Part shown: positions 43,985-56,880 of the stretch, in pieces
How positions within the stretch are numbered: position 1 is the stretch's first letter
Layout of the letters: each line of letters starts with the position of its first letter
NCBI RefSeq assembly: GCF_905171765.1
Contig: NC_053392.1
Coordinates: forward strand, 33,472,192 to 33,536,191
Reading direction: 5' to 3'
Source: Bufo bufo
Lineage: Eukaryota; Chordata; Amphibia; Anura; Bufonidae
DNA length: 64,000 nucleotides
Made by a program: the position numbers and the translations under genes
The notes under the pieces: generated by a model
What the model saw: the letters and a program-made list of their open reading frames with translations, nothing else
Told to the model about the DNA's origin: nothing
The model's database searches: none

Positions 43985-46030
43985 AGACCAGACTAGACGA
44001 TGGATTAAACTAGAATTGAGTAGATTAGACTAGACTAGAATATAATTAGGTTACACCAGACTACAATGTGTTAGACTAGATTAGAGCAGATAGTGGATTT
44101 GACTAGATTACATTAGGTTCATTTTGGTTAGATTAGACTAGAATATACTAAACTACTTTAGATTACATTTGCTGAGCTTGAAGCAGATTAGAAAAAAACA
44201 GTCTGCAATACAGTTGAGTTTAGACTAAACTAAGCTAGACTAGATCAGACTTTGGTAGACTATAATACTCTAGATTAGATTAGAAGGGATTGCATTAGAT
44301 TAGTTTAGAGTCATTTTGACTAGACTAGATTAGACTAAAACACGCTACACTAGATTACAATACAGATGTTTAGACTAAACTAATCTTAAACTAGATAAGA
44401 TTTAGGTAGAATATAATACTTTGAATTAGGTTAGAATAGATTACATTTGATTAGATTGCATTGCATTAGATTAGATTACATGAGAGTCATTTTGATTAGA
44501 CTGGTCTAGATAAGACTAGAACATGTTACACTAGATTAGATTAGATTTGATAAAATCAGAGTAGATTAGAATAGAATGAACAATATAGATAAATTTAGAC
44601 TAAACTAAAATAGATTAGATCAGATTTGAATAGAATATAATACTCTAGTCTACATTAGATAAGAGTTATTTTGATTAGAGTAGACTAGATTAAATTAACA
44701 CACATTACACTACATTAGAATAGACTATAATACAGATGAGTTTAGACTAAACTAATATAAACTAGATCAGATACGTAGAATATAATACTCTACATTAGAT
44801 TAGAATATATTAATCTAGATTGAATTGTATTACATTAGATTACATTTGATTATAGTCATTTTAATTAGTCTGGACTAGATTAGACTAGCACACACTATAC
44901 CACTAGGAGTAGGTTACAGTTCACTAAAATGCAGATGAGTTTAGACTCATTATAAACTAGGGTAGAATATAATACTCAATATTACATTAGATTACATCAC
45001 ATCCGAGTCATTTCAATTAGACTGGACTAGATTAGACTAGCACATGCTACACTTGATTAAATTACATTTAGTGTAGTGAGACCGAAGCAAGTTAGAATGG
45101 AATAGACTGCAATAGAGATGATCTTAGACTAAACTAAACTAGACTAGATCAGATTTGTGTAGAATATAATACTCTAGATTAAATCAGAATAGATTAGACA
45201 AACCAGGGCTGCAACATACTTGATTAGGTTTAGATTAAATTAGATTACATTGCATTACATCAGATGAGAGTCATTTTGATTAGACTGGACTAAATTAGAC
45301 TAGAACACACTACACTAGATTAGATTACATTTGTGAGATTGAAGCAGGTTAGAATAGAATAGACAGCAGTATAGAGGAATTTAGACTCAAGTAAACTAGA
45401 CTAAATCAGAGTAGGGTAGAATATTATACTGTACATTAGATTAGATAGAACTGGGATGGAACATGCTTGATTAGGTTTCCATAGTTTAAATGGAGATTAC
45501 GAGTTATTAGACTAGCCTAAATACTGTACAACAGACTAGATCAGGATTCAGTAGTTTACAATAGTTTGGAATAGGATAAAATACATTATGCTGGATTAAA
45601 TTAGGCTGAAGTAGATTAAAATAGACAAAACTAGGATCAAAATAGATTACACAAAAATAGATGATTATAAACTAGATAAGACTAGACTAAATGAGGTAAC
45701 AAAGGTTAGGATAATAGATGGCAAAATTAAACTAAAGTAGACAAGGATATAAAACACTAGATTAAATAAGGATGGAGTACATTAAAATAGACTAAACTGG
45801 GATAAAAATAGATTACAATAAACTAGATTACTATAAACTGGATTAGATTAGACTAAATCATAAAAATTAGAATAATAGAGGACAAAATTAAACTAAACAA
45901 GATTAAAAGTAATCTAGACCAGAATATAAAACACTGGATTATATTAGCTGCAATTGGAGTGGATTAGAAAAGACTAGACTGGATCAGAATAAAACAGGTC
46001 ACCTCAGTCTAGTCTATTCTAGGCTAGATT
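43985..46030. repeat. Degenerate TAGAY pentamer array, segment 2, about 2 kb
   Basis: Words such as ACTAGATTAGACTAGAA, TTAGATTAGA and GAATAGA recur at multiples of five bases. A loose longer period is visible (GAGTCATTTTGATTAGACTG near 44309, 44491 and 45274). It has no open frame of interest. It lies between gene 1 and gene 2. Confidence 0.88.
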
Positions 46031-46074
46031 AAATAAGATTAGATTGGACCACACAGTACAGTTATACATTTTAT

Positions 46075-46510
46075 AGGGGTTATCCCATGAATAATGTCAA
46101 AAATGAAAATCAGACATCATTTAGGACATGATGATCTCCTTCTAACAAGGCTAGAACCAGCCCTGGACCTCACATTGATCCAGAAATCTCCCTATTCATT
46201 GCTCTGCTAGATTTATATCAAGCAGACAGCTAGAGGGGAGTGTCTTTTCTGCTGCAGCTCAGGGGGCGTGTCTCAGCTCTCCCTATCACAGCTCAGGAGG
46301 CAGATGAAGGAGGAAACTGAGCATGTGCGACCATCTAAGTGAGCAGGACAAAGAAATAAGAAAAAGAACAAAGCAGGTGGTGCTATACAAATACATTTTA
46401 TTGAATAACTCAGGGGCTATACAACATTTTTAATTACCTGCAATTACAAAAGTATTCAGATCCGGGTGCTGGTTTGAAAATGGTAGAATATTTTTTGTGG
46501 GACAACCCCT
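46075..46510. mobile_element. MITE with AGGGGTTATCCCA / TGGGACAACCCCT ends
   Basis: About 436 bp bounded by an inverted 13-bp pair. The interior includes CTGCAGCTCAGGGGGCGTG-like words that also occur in the array at 61750-62180. No gene. Confidence 0.65.
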
Positions 46511-47756
46511 TTAAGTTGTTTTTCTTCCCACCACAGGGTCTGCAGAGCACACAGACCATGGCTCATCCTAAGGACTCTGACTCCATGCTCCTTCCTCATG
46601 ATTAGATACCATACAGTGCTGCCGCCTTGGAGACCCAAGAGACAAGGACCACCATCTGCTACTTCCCTATACTGGGGCAGCCAAACCCTCATTCCCCTAT
46701 CCTGCTTATTGTAAGGTTCTTCAAGGGCAACCTTGGTTGCTTCCTCCATCCTTGTTGGTAAGGGTGTCCTTTCTATAGACGGTGGGAGACCTGGACAGTT
46801 GGGAACATTGGAGGAACCCCCCATGTCAGCCATTAGAGCACACCCTACATTCTGTTGGCACTGTTCCCGGTAATGTGAGAAGCACCATATTGTAACCTTT
46901 ATCTTACCCTATATCTCTGTCTCTTCTCGCTTTTTGTTGTAGTGTAGATTGTAAGCCAATTGGGCGAGCCACCTTCATCCTGTTGTCTAAGACACTGTAG
47001 TCTATATTGCTTGTGTGTCTCCTATACTATAAATAAATCTATACACCCTCACCACGAGTTTACTTTTTATGACAAAAACCTACAGTGATCCCACCATATA
47101 AAATATCAACTATCCTGTCTCCTCAGATACTGTATGACCTTTTCTAAATTTTGACAGGAGAAGAGGTAAGAGATTTCAATGGGCTGTGGAAGCTCCCAAT
47201 CATAAAAGACTGTCCAAAACTGGACTTATGCTGGAGAAGACCCTAAGCCATTATTGGCAGCAATATTAGTTCTCACCTGGTTCATTTCCTGGACACTAAG
47301 TCACTCTGAAAGTGCCCCACCAACTCTACCAGAAGCTTCACCTTCAGTTATAGCCTCCATGGTGGAGTCACTGAGGGAGGAAGTAACTAGCTTCTCCTCC
47401 TAATATAATAAAAGTGATAGAACGGTAGGGCTGTGTAATGGTGGTCTTCAATCTCCATCCATGAAAGGATTCTTTACAGTTTCAAATCTATGAAACCACA
47501 GACATTGGAGATGGCTGACACAGGATAGTGAGAAGAGCCTGGACATTGTCCTCCCAGAGCAAAGCTTTCTCCACAGGGTTTACAAGGTGAACATCATTGA
47601 ACCTAGAGCAGATACATCCTGACAAAGGGGAAGGAGTCTTTTTTGTTAGAGTTCTACAGCTATGATTCCTCTTCTCATAGGAATCAGTAATGGCAGACAA
47701 TGTAGAAGAGGAAAGACAATATCCTGAAACTAAACAAGATACATTACCATAATACA
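46511..47756. other. Intergenic sequence, no supported gene
   Basis: A 125-codon minus-strand frame (46833-46456) shows no domain and overlaps the MITE end. Around 46935-47040 the words TGTAGATTGTAAGCC and AATAAATC look like the tail of a dispersed repeat. Nothing else recognised. Confidence 0.5.
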
Positions 47757-50700
47757 TGACATCCACAGCGCCCCCATAACAGTGACATCCACAGCACCCC
47801 CATAACAGTGACATCCACAGTGCCCCCAAAACACTGACACCCACAGTGCCCCCCATAACAGTGACATCCACAGTGCCCCCATAACAGTGACATCCTCAGT
47901 GCCCCCATAACAGTGACATCCACAGCGCCCCCATAACAGTGACATCCACAGCGCCCCCATAACAGTGACATCCACAGCGCCCCCATAACAGTGACACCCA
48001 CAATGTCCCCAAAACACTGACACCCACAGTGCCCCCATAACAGTGACATCCTCAGTGCCCCCATAACAGTGACATCCACAGCGCCCCCATAACAGTGACC
48101 TCCACAGTGCCCCCATAACAGTGACATCCACAGTGCCCCCCATAACAGTGACATCCACAGTGCCCCCATAACAGTGACATCCACAGTGCCCCCATAACAG
48201 TGACATCCACAGTACCCTCATAACAGTGACATCCACAGTGCCACCATAACAGTGACCTCCACAGCGCCCCCATAACAGTGACATCCACAGTACCCTCATA
48301 ACAGTGACATCCACAGTGCCACCATAACAGTGACCTCCACAGTGCCCCCATAACAGTGACATCCACAGCGCCCCCATAACAGTGACATTTACAGTGCCCC
48401 CATAACAGTGACATCCACAGCGCCCCCATAACAGTGACATTTACAGTGCCCCCATAACAGTGACATCCACAGTGCCCCCATAACAGTGACCTCCACAGTG
48501 CCCCCATAACAGTGACATCCACAGCGCCCCCATAACAGTGACATTTACAGTGCCCCCATAACAGTGACATCCACAGCGCCCCCATAACAGTGACATCCAC
48601 AGTGCCCCCCATAACAGTGACATCCACAGTGCCCCCATAACAGTGACATCCACAGCGCCCCCATAACAGTGACATCCACAGTACCCTCATAACAGTGACA
48701 TCCACAGTGCCACCATAACAGTGACCTCCACAGTGCCCCCATAACAGTGACATCCACAGCGCCCCCATAACAGTGACATCCACAGTGCCCCCATAACAGT
48801 GACATTTACAGTGCCCCCATAACAGTGACATCCACAGCGCCCCCATAACAGTGACATCCACAGCGCCCCCATAACGGTGACATCCACAGCGCTCCCATAA
48901 CAGTGACATCCACAGTGCCCCCATAACAGTGACATCCACAGCGCCCTCATAACAGTGACACCCACAGCGCCCCCATAACAGTGACATCCACAGTGCCCCA
49001 TAACAGTGACATCCACAGTGCCCCCATAACAGTGCCATCCATAGTGCCCCCATAACAGTGACATCCACAGTGCCCCCATAACAGTGACATCCACAGTGCC
49101 CCCATAACAGTGACATCCACAGTGCCCCCATAACAGTGACATCCACAGCGCACCCCATAACAGTGACATCCACAGCGCGCCCATAACAGTGACATCCACA
49201 GCGCGCCCATAACAGTGACATCCACAGCGCCCCCATAACAGTGACATCCACAGCGCGCCCCATAACAGTGACCTCCACAGTGCCCCCATAACAGTGACAT
49301 CCACAGTGACATCCACAGCGCTCCCATAACAGTGACATCCACAGTGTCCCCATAACAGTGACATCCACAGCGCGCCCCATAACAGTGACATCCACAGCGC
49401 CCCATAACAGTGACATCCACAGCGCCCCCATAACAGTGCCATCCACAGTGCCCCCATAACAGTGACATCCACAGTGCCCCCATAACAGTGACATCCACAG
49501 TGCCCCCATAACAGTGACATCCACAGTGCCCCCATAACAGTGACATCCACAGCGCGCCCCATAACAGTGGCATCCACAGCGCGCCCATAACAGTGACATC
49601 CACAGCGCCCCCATAACAGTGACATCCACAGTGCTCCCATAACAGTGACATCCACAGTGCCCCCATAACAGTGACATCCACAGTGCCCCCATAACAGTGA
49701 CATCCACAGCGCGCCCCATAACAGTGACATCCACAGCGCCCCATAACAGTGACATCCACAGTGCCCCCATAACAGTGACATCCACAGTGCCCCCATAACA
49801 GTGACCTCCACAGTGCCCCCATAACAGTGACATCCACAGTGCCCCCATAACAGTGACATCCACAGTGTCCCCATAACAGTGACATCCACAGTGCCCCCAT
49901 AACAGTGACATCCACAGTGTCCCCATAACAGTGACATCCACAGCGCCCCCATAACAGTGACAGCCACAGTGCCCCCCATAACAGTGACATCCACAGCGCC
50001 CCCATAACAGTGACATCCACAGTGCCCCCATAACAGTGACATCCACAGTGACATCCACAGCGCTCCCATAACAGTGACATCCACAGTGCCCCCATAACAG
50101 TGACATCCACAGCGCGCCCCATAACAGTGACATCCACAGCGCCCCATAACAGTGACATCCACAGCGCTCCCATAACAGTGACATCCACAGCGCCCCCATA
50201 ACAGTGACATCCACAGTGCTCCCATAACAGTGACATCCACAGCGCCCCCATAACAGTGACATCCACAGCGCCCCCATAACAGTGACATCCACAGCGCCCC
50301 CATAACAGTGACATCCACAGTGCTCCCATAACAGTGACATCCACAGCGCCCCCATAACAGTGACATCCACAGTGCCCCCATAACAGTGACATCCACAGCG
50401 CCCCATAACAGTGACATCCACAGCGCTCCCATAACAGTGACATCCACAGCGCCCCCATAACAGTGACATCCACAGTGCTCCCATAACAGTGACATCCACA
50501 GCGCCCCCATAACAGTGACATCCACAGTGCTCCCATAACAGTGACATCCACAGCGCCCCCATAACAGTGACATCCACAGCGCCCCCATAACAGTGACATC
50601 CACAGTGCTCCCATAACAGTGACATCCACAGTGCCCCCCATAACAGTGACATCCACAGTGCCCCCATAACAGTGACATCCACAGCGCCCCCATAACAGTG

Positions 50701-50850
50701 ACATCCACAGCGCTCCCATAACAGTGACATCCACAGTGCCTCCCATAACAGTGACATCCACAGTGCCTCCCATAACAGTGACATCCACAGTGCCCCCATA
50801 ACAGTGACATCCACAGCGCCCCCATAACAGTGACATCCACAGTGCCCCAT
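47757..50850. repeat. 26-bp satellite, about 119 copies
   Basis: Units read CATAACAGTGACATCCACAG plus CGCCCC or TGCCCC. Length changes are by one base in the C run (CCCC/CCCCC/CCCCCC), and a few units have CATTTACAG, CCTCCACAG or GGCATCC variants. Three minus-strand frames stay open for up to 932 codons because no stop occurs in the 78-nt (3 x 26) cycle. These frames have no start context or domain and are artefacts. It ends about 190 bp before gene 2's ATG. Confidence 0.96.
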
Positions 50851-50917
50851 AACATTGCTAACAATGCCATATACTTCCTGCTTATGGACTCTCTGATGAT
50901 GTGCGGCTGACCCTCTG

Positions 50918-50950
50918 ATTGGCAGACATCTCTCTCCTTCCTATTTTTAT
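50918..50950 (+). promoter_or_regulatory. Possible promoter of gene 2: inverted CCAAT and TATA-like box
   Basis: GATTGGC (inverted CCAAT) at 50917-50923 and TATTTTTAT at 50942-50950 lie 90-123 bp before the ATG at 51040, in the only unique stretch between two satellites. The placement is sensible but the motifs are short and common. Confidence 0.35.
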
Positions 50951-51039
50951 TTCATCCTGTGTCTGATATTCAAACGATTCTCCGCACCACCTGTCCTGTC
51001 ACACTGACAACCTGCATCTCAGAGGACACAGAGACCAAG

Positions 51040-51099
51040 ATGAAGATGTCAGAATTCCTGCTCCAGGTCATCCTCCTGACATACACAATACACAGCGCA
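51040..51099 (+). CDS. Gene 2 exon 1: signal peptide
   Basis: ATG at 51040 in context CCAAGATGA, 20 codons: MKMSEF, then the hydrophobic LLQVILLTYTIHSA, ending at donor GCA|GTAAGT (phase 0). This is a classic signal peptide exon; a second ATG at 51046 could also start. The 26-bp satellite ends 190 bp upstream and the 72-bp satellite starts within about 30 bp of the donor. Confidence 0.8.
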
Positions 51100-51127
51100 G
51101 TAAGTTATAACAGACATTTATTACCTG

Positions 51128-54100
51128 TGATGTTACATAGGACTGCAGGTGATATCTACTACATTATCTGTACTCAGAGAACTATTACTGTGTTATCTGT
51201 GGTGTTACATAGGACTGCAGGTAACATCTACTACATTATCTGTACTCAGAGAGTTATCACTTTGTCATCTGTGGTGTTACATAGGACTGCAGGTAACATC
51301 TACTACATTATCTGTACTCAGAGAGTTATCCCTGTGTTATCTGTGGTGTTACATAGGACTGCAGGAGACATCTACTACATTATCTGTACTCAGAGAGTTA
51401 TCACTGTGTTATCTGTGGTGTTACATAGGACTGCAGGAGACATCTACTACATTATCTGTACTCAGAGAGCTATCACTGTGTTATCTGTGGTGTTACATAG
51501 GACTGCAGGAGACATCTACTACATTATCTGTACTCAGAGAGTTATCACTGTGTTATCTGTGGCGTTACATAGGACTGCAGGAGACATCTAGTACATTATC
51601 TGTACTCAGAGAGTTATCACTGTGTTATCTGTGGTGTTACATAGGACTGCAGGAGACATCTACTACATTATCTCTACTCAGAGAGTTATCACTGTGTTAT
51701 CTGTGGTGTTACATAGGACTGCAGGAGACATCTACTACACCATCTGTACTCAGAGAGATATCACTGTGTCATCTGTGGTGTTACATAGGACTGCAGGAGA
51801 CATCTACTACATTATCTGTACTCAGAGAGATATCACTGTTTTATCTGTGGTGTTACATGGGACTGCAGGTGACATCTACTACATTATCTGTACTCAGAGA
51901 GTTATCACTTTGTCATCTGTGGTGTTACATAGGACTGCAGGTGACATCTACTACATTATCTGTACTCAGAGAGATATCACTGTGCTATCTGTGGTGTTAC
52001 ATAGGACTGCAGGAGACATCTACTACATTATCTGTACTCAGAGAGATATTACTGTGTCATCTGTGGTGTTACATAGGACTGCAGGAGACATCTACTACAT
52101 TATCTGTACTCAGAGAGATATTACTGTGTCATCTGTGGTGTTACATAGGACTGCAGGTGACATCTACTACATTATCTGTACTCAGAGAGTTATCACTTTG
52201 TCATCTGTGGTGTTACATAGGACTGCAGGTGACATCTACCACATTATCTGTACTCAGAGAGATATCACTGTGCTATCTGTGGTGTTACATAGGACTGCAG
52301 GTGACATCTACTACATTATCTGTACTCAGAGAGATATTACTGTGTCATCTGTGGTGTTACATAGGACTGCAGGTGACATCTACTACATTATCTGTACTCA
52401 GAGAGTTATCACTTTGTCAACTGTGGTGTTACATAGGACTGCAGGTGACATCTACCACATTATCTGTACTCAGAGAGATATCACTGTGCTATCTGTGGTG
52501 TTACATAGGACTGCAGGTGACATCTACTACATTATCTGTACTCAGAGAGATATAACTGTTTTATCTGTGGTGTTACATAGGACTGCAGGTGACATCTACT
52601 ACATTATCTGTACTCAGAGAGTTATCACTTTGTCATCTGTGGTGTTACATAGGACTGCAGGAGACATCTACTACATTATCTGTACTCAGAGAGTTATCAC
52701 TTTGTCATCTGTGGTGTTACATAGGACTGCAGGTGACATCTACTACATTATCTGTACTCAGAGAGATATCACTGTGCTATCTGTGGTGTTACATAGGACT
52801 GCAGGTGACATCTACTACATTATCTGTACTCAGAGAGTTATCACTTTGTCATCTGTGGTGTTACATAGGACTGCAGGAGACATCTACTACATTATCTGTA
52901 CTCAGAGAGTTATCACTTTGTCATCTGTGGTGTTACATAGGACTGCAGGAGACATCTACTACATTATATGTACTCAGAGAGATATCCCTGTGTTATCTGT
53001 GGTGTTACATAGGACTGCAGGTGACATCTACTACATTATCTGTACTCAGAGAGATATCACTGCTTTATCTGTGGTGTTACATAGGACTGCAGGTGACATC
53101 TACTACATTATCTGTACTCAGAGCTATCACTGTGTTATCTGTGGTGTTACATAGGACTGCAGGTGATATCTACTACATTATATGTACTCAGAGAGATATC
53201 CCTGTGTTATCTGTGGTGTTACATAGGACTGCAGGTGACATCTACTACATTATCTGTACTCAGAGAGTTATCCCTGTGTTATCTGTGGTGTTACATAGGA
53301 CTGCAGGTGACATCTACTACATTATCTGTACTCAGAGAGTTATCACTATGTCATCTGTGGTGTTACATAGGACTGCAGGAGACATCTACTACATTATCTG
53401 TACTCAGAGTTATCACTTTGTCATCTGTGGTGTTACATAGGACTGCAGGTGACATCTACTACATTATCTGTACTCAGAGAGATATCACTGTTTTATCTGT
53501 GGTGTTACATAGGACTGCAGGTGACATCTACTACATTATCTGTACTCAGAGAGTTATCACTTTGTCATCTGTGGTGTTACATAGGACTGCAGGTGACATC
53601 TACCACATTATCTGTACTCAGAGAGATATCACTGTGCTATCTGTGGTGTTACATAGGACTGCAGGTGACATCTACTACATTATCTGTACTCAGAGAGATA
53701 TTACTGTGTCATCTGTGGTGTTACATAGGACTGCAGGTGACATCTACTACATTATCTGTACTCAGAGAGTTATCACTTTGTCAACTGTGGTGTTACATAG
53801 GACTGCAGGTGACATCTACCACATTATCTGTACTCAGAGAGATATCACTGTGCTATCTGTGGTGTTACATAGGACTGCAGGTGACATCTACTACATTATC
53901 TGTACTCAGAGAGATATAACTGTTTTATCTGTGGTGTTACATAGGACTGCAGGTGACATCTACTACATTATCTGTACTCGGAGAGTTATCACTTTGTCAT
54001 CTGTGGTGTTACATAGGACTGCAGGAGACATCTACTACATTATCTGTACTCAGAGAGTTATCACTTTGTCATCTGTGGTGTTACATAGGACTGCAGGTGA

Positions 54101-55020
54101 CATCTACTACATTATCTGTACTCAGAGAGATATCACTGTGCTATCTGTGGTGTTACATAGGACTGCAGGTGACATCTACTACATTATCTGTACTCAGAGA
54201 GTTATCACTTTGTCATCTGTGGTGTTACATAGGACTGCAGGAGACATCTACTACATTATCTGTACTCAGAGAGTTATCACTTTGTCATCTGTGGTGTTAC
54301 ATAGGACTGCAGGAGACATCTACTACATTATATGTACTCAGAGATTTCCCTGTGTTATCTGTGGTGTTACATAGGACTGCAGGTGACATCTACTACATTA
54401 TCTGTACTCAGAGAGATATCACTGCTTTATCTGTGGTGTTACATAGGACTGCAGGTGACATCTACTACATTATCTGTACTCAGAGCTATCACTGTGTTAT
54501 CTGTGGTGTTACATAGGACTGCAGGTGATATCTACTACATTATATGTACTCAGAGAGATATCCCTGTGTTATCTGTGGTGTTACATAGGACTGCAGGTGA
54601 CATCTACTACATTATCTGTACTCAGAGAGTTATCCCTGTGTTATCTGTGGTGTTACATAGGACTGCAGGTGACATCTACTACATTATCTGTACTCAGAGA
54701 GTTATCACTATGTCATCTGTGGTGTTACATAGGACTGCAGGAGACATCTACTACATTATCTGTACTCAGAGTTATCACTTTGTCATCTGTGGTGTTACAT
54801 AGGACTGCAGGTGACATCTACTACATTATCTGTACTCAGAGAGATATCACTGTTTTATCTGTGGTGTTACATAGGACTGCAGGTGACATCTACTACATTA
54901 TCTGTACTCAGAGAGATATCACTGTGTTATCTGTGGTGTTACATAGGACTGCAGGTGACATCTACTACATTATCTGTACTCAGAGAGATATCACTGTGTC
55001 ATCTGTGGTGTTACATAGGA
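51128..55020. repeat. 72-bp satellite, about 54 copies, in gene 2 intron 1
   Basis: Units contain GTGGTGTTACATAGGACTGC, AGGTGACATCTACTACATTA and TCTGTACTCAGAGAGTTATC. Unit length is 72 (24 codons), so all three + frames stay open in stretches; a few short units (TACTCAGAGCTATCAC) shift the frame. Each unit has CTGCAGGTGACA, a donor-like word. The array begins next to a real donor. Confidence 0.96.
52138..54860. repeat. Higher-order duplication, about 1.36-kb period, in the 72-bp array
   Basis: Rare variants repeat in order 1362-1364 bp apart: TATATGTACTCAGAGAGATA near 53180 and 54542, the short CAGAGCTATCAC unit near 53119 and 54481, and CTACCACATTATC near 52236 and 53600. That is about 19 units duplicated as a block. 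Confidence 0.85.
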
Positions 55021-55140
55021 CCTGTACTTTGAGAAAGCGTATTTGACATCATAAAGGGGTGCTGTTTACCCTGAAATGTGTTGCTTTTTTACAGACTGTT
55101 TGTCAGAATAAAATCTATTCCAAATATCTACCATCAGTAT
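55021..55140. other. Penelope-terminus-like relic at the satellite edge
   Basis: GTGCTGTTTACCCTGAAATG followed by TGTTGCTTTTTTACAGACTG and AATAAAATCTATTCC resembles terminal sequence of Penelope-type elements (compare 30540-30620). Short and diverged. Confidence 0.35.
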
Positions 55141-55223
55141 TGCTGTGATTATTCGGAAGATCTTAGTTTTTGTCCGTTTGTTTGACAAAACCTGATTATA
55201 TGATTAGATTTTGTCAGCCTGCA

Positions 55224-55309
55224 GCCACCACTAGGGGGAGCTCATTGCATATTGACCTGCACATGTCTTCTAATAAATTCATATGCTGTGAGTTCCCCCT
55301 AGTGGTGGC
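55224..55309. repeat. Inverted pair of CTCF-like motifs, MITE-like
   Basis: GCCACCACTAGGGGGAGCTC at 55224 and its reverse complement ending at 55309, about 44 bp apart. It contains CCACTAGGGGGAG, close to the CTCF core, in opposite orientations. Same word family as the 48-bp array. Confidence 0.75.
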
Positions 55310-56880
55310 ACAAACATCAGCAACTCAGATTGAACCTTTTTCCAACGAGGATAACAAGTGGATGTAACCGATGCCGGGGTCCCCACATCAAGGGTCCTTT
55401 AGTTAGTGGTTGAGCTTCCTTCCCGGCTACTTCTGTCCGTTCCCGGAAGACCTGAAGCTCGTTAATGTGTTGGTTTTGCTTATGCAAACGATCTGTCAGT
55501 ATCCGAGGATATGAAGTGAAAAGTAAACAGAAAGGATTTATACAAATCTTCAGCCGCAGTTTAGGAGGTTACAAGTCGTCTCCGGTTTCCCTGAATTTTT
55601 CCAGATGCAAATCGGTGTCATTACCTGGAAGGTCCCGGAGCTGAATCTGGGGCCAGTGCGTTACGTCACAACACAATATTTTTTCAGATAAGGAGCGACC
55701 TGGTTTGTCGAACTCAGTAATACTGACCTATATGACGGGTATAAAAATAATACTAAATCATGGTGGGAAATTAAATCACGGGAGAGTTATTTGGAACATA
55801 AAATCATCCCTAAGGGATTACGTATCTCCATTTCTCCTGCCACACGCATACGGTCACCAGGTCTGTTGGCACAGTGGGAACAGGAACTAACTAAGTCCCT
55901 TAGACTTATGAGTCTACTTTTGGAGGAAGAAAAAAATTTCTTGGAAAAATCATCGGTAAGGTTAAAGGAACTGATTGACCTGGTTGTGTCCTCTAAGGCT
56001 GATCTTTCTTGATTTCAATAAAAAAGAGTCATCCTCACTACAAACTGCGGTGGAAAGATTTCAGAGCCTTCTTAAGGAACGCAAGCCCAGGCAGTCCAAT
56101 AAGGATCTCAAAGAGTTCAAAGAAAATAGGGCGTATCGATTGGATAGCAAGTCAGTTCCTCCGTCTGAATCTGAGTTATCGTCCTCTGAACAGGAATTCT
56201 CGAATTCTCGGAGGCAGAACCAACAATAGACGCACTCAAATGGGGTAGTGGTAGAGGACGACCTAATAATAGGAGATGGCCAAGGTCGGTGGCCAGAGGG
56301 GCAGGGGTGGAGAATCATCTTCATCCTCCTCCTTACCCTCTTCTCCCTTCACCACCACTACGCCCAGCGCCCGGGGGGATTTTTTAGCCAAAGGCCTACC
56401 AGCTACGTGATCGTACAATGATAGGAGAGGAATGGAGGGAAGAGATGAACTACAAATCATAAATCTCTCTTCCCGGACCCTCAGTGAGACTGAAAGTAAT
56501 CTGTTAAAGAGGGGACTATCATTCGTCCCCACAACCAAGTTTGTCTCTTTTACATGGGCTCAAAATCTCCATTTGTTTTCCCGAAAATTGAAGTGGCATA
56601 AATTCATAAAACATAATAACAAACTTACTTGTGAACAACTCGGCATTCAGGACAGTGAGTATGCAGACCTTAAAATATTTATGGATCTCGACCTAGAGGA
56701 AGGAAAACGCAAACCAGAACATGGGCCCTTTACGGACCTTCGTCCAAAAAGTACAAAACTACCTCCCCCATGAATTATGATCATATAGGGGGTAATCTTG
56801 CTGTTATGGATTGTAGTCAATACAGACAAATGTGTGAACGTTTGCTTAGTGATCACAACTGCTACTGTATTTTACCATCT

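Noticed and set aside
46456..46833. 125-codon minus-strand frame
   Set aside because: No domain, overlaps a MITE end and repeat tail, no splice or promoter support.
48052..50850. 932-codon minus-strand frame (and two others of 727 and 629 codons) rich in Cys, His, Trp and Met
   Set aside because: Pure by-product of the 26-bp satellite, which has no stop in any minus-strand phase. All three frames of the same strand are open and no domain or splice structure is present.
51149..54374. Long + strand frames of 400-500 codons
   Set aside because: 72-bp units are a multiple of three and lack stops in some phases; frames switch at short units. This is a satellite, not a repeat protein.
1..55020. 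CRISPR-like regular repeats
   Set aside because: The arrays are head-to-tail minisatellites without unique spacers, in a vertebrate genome.
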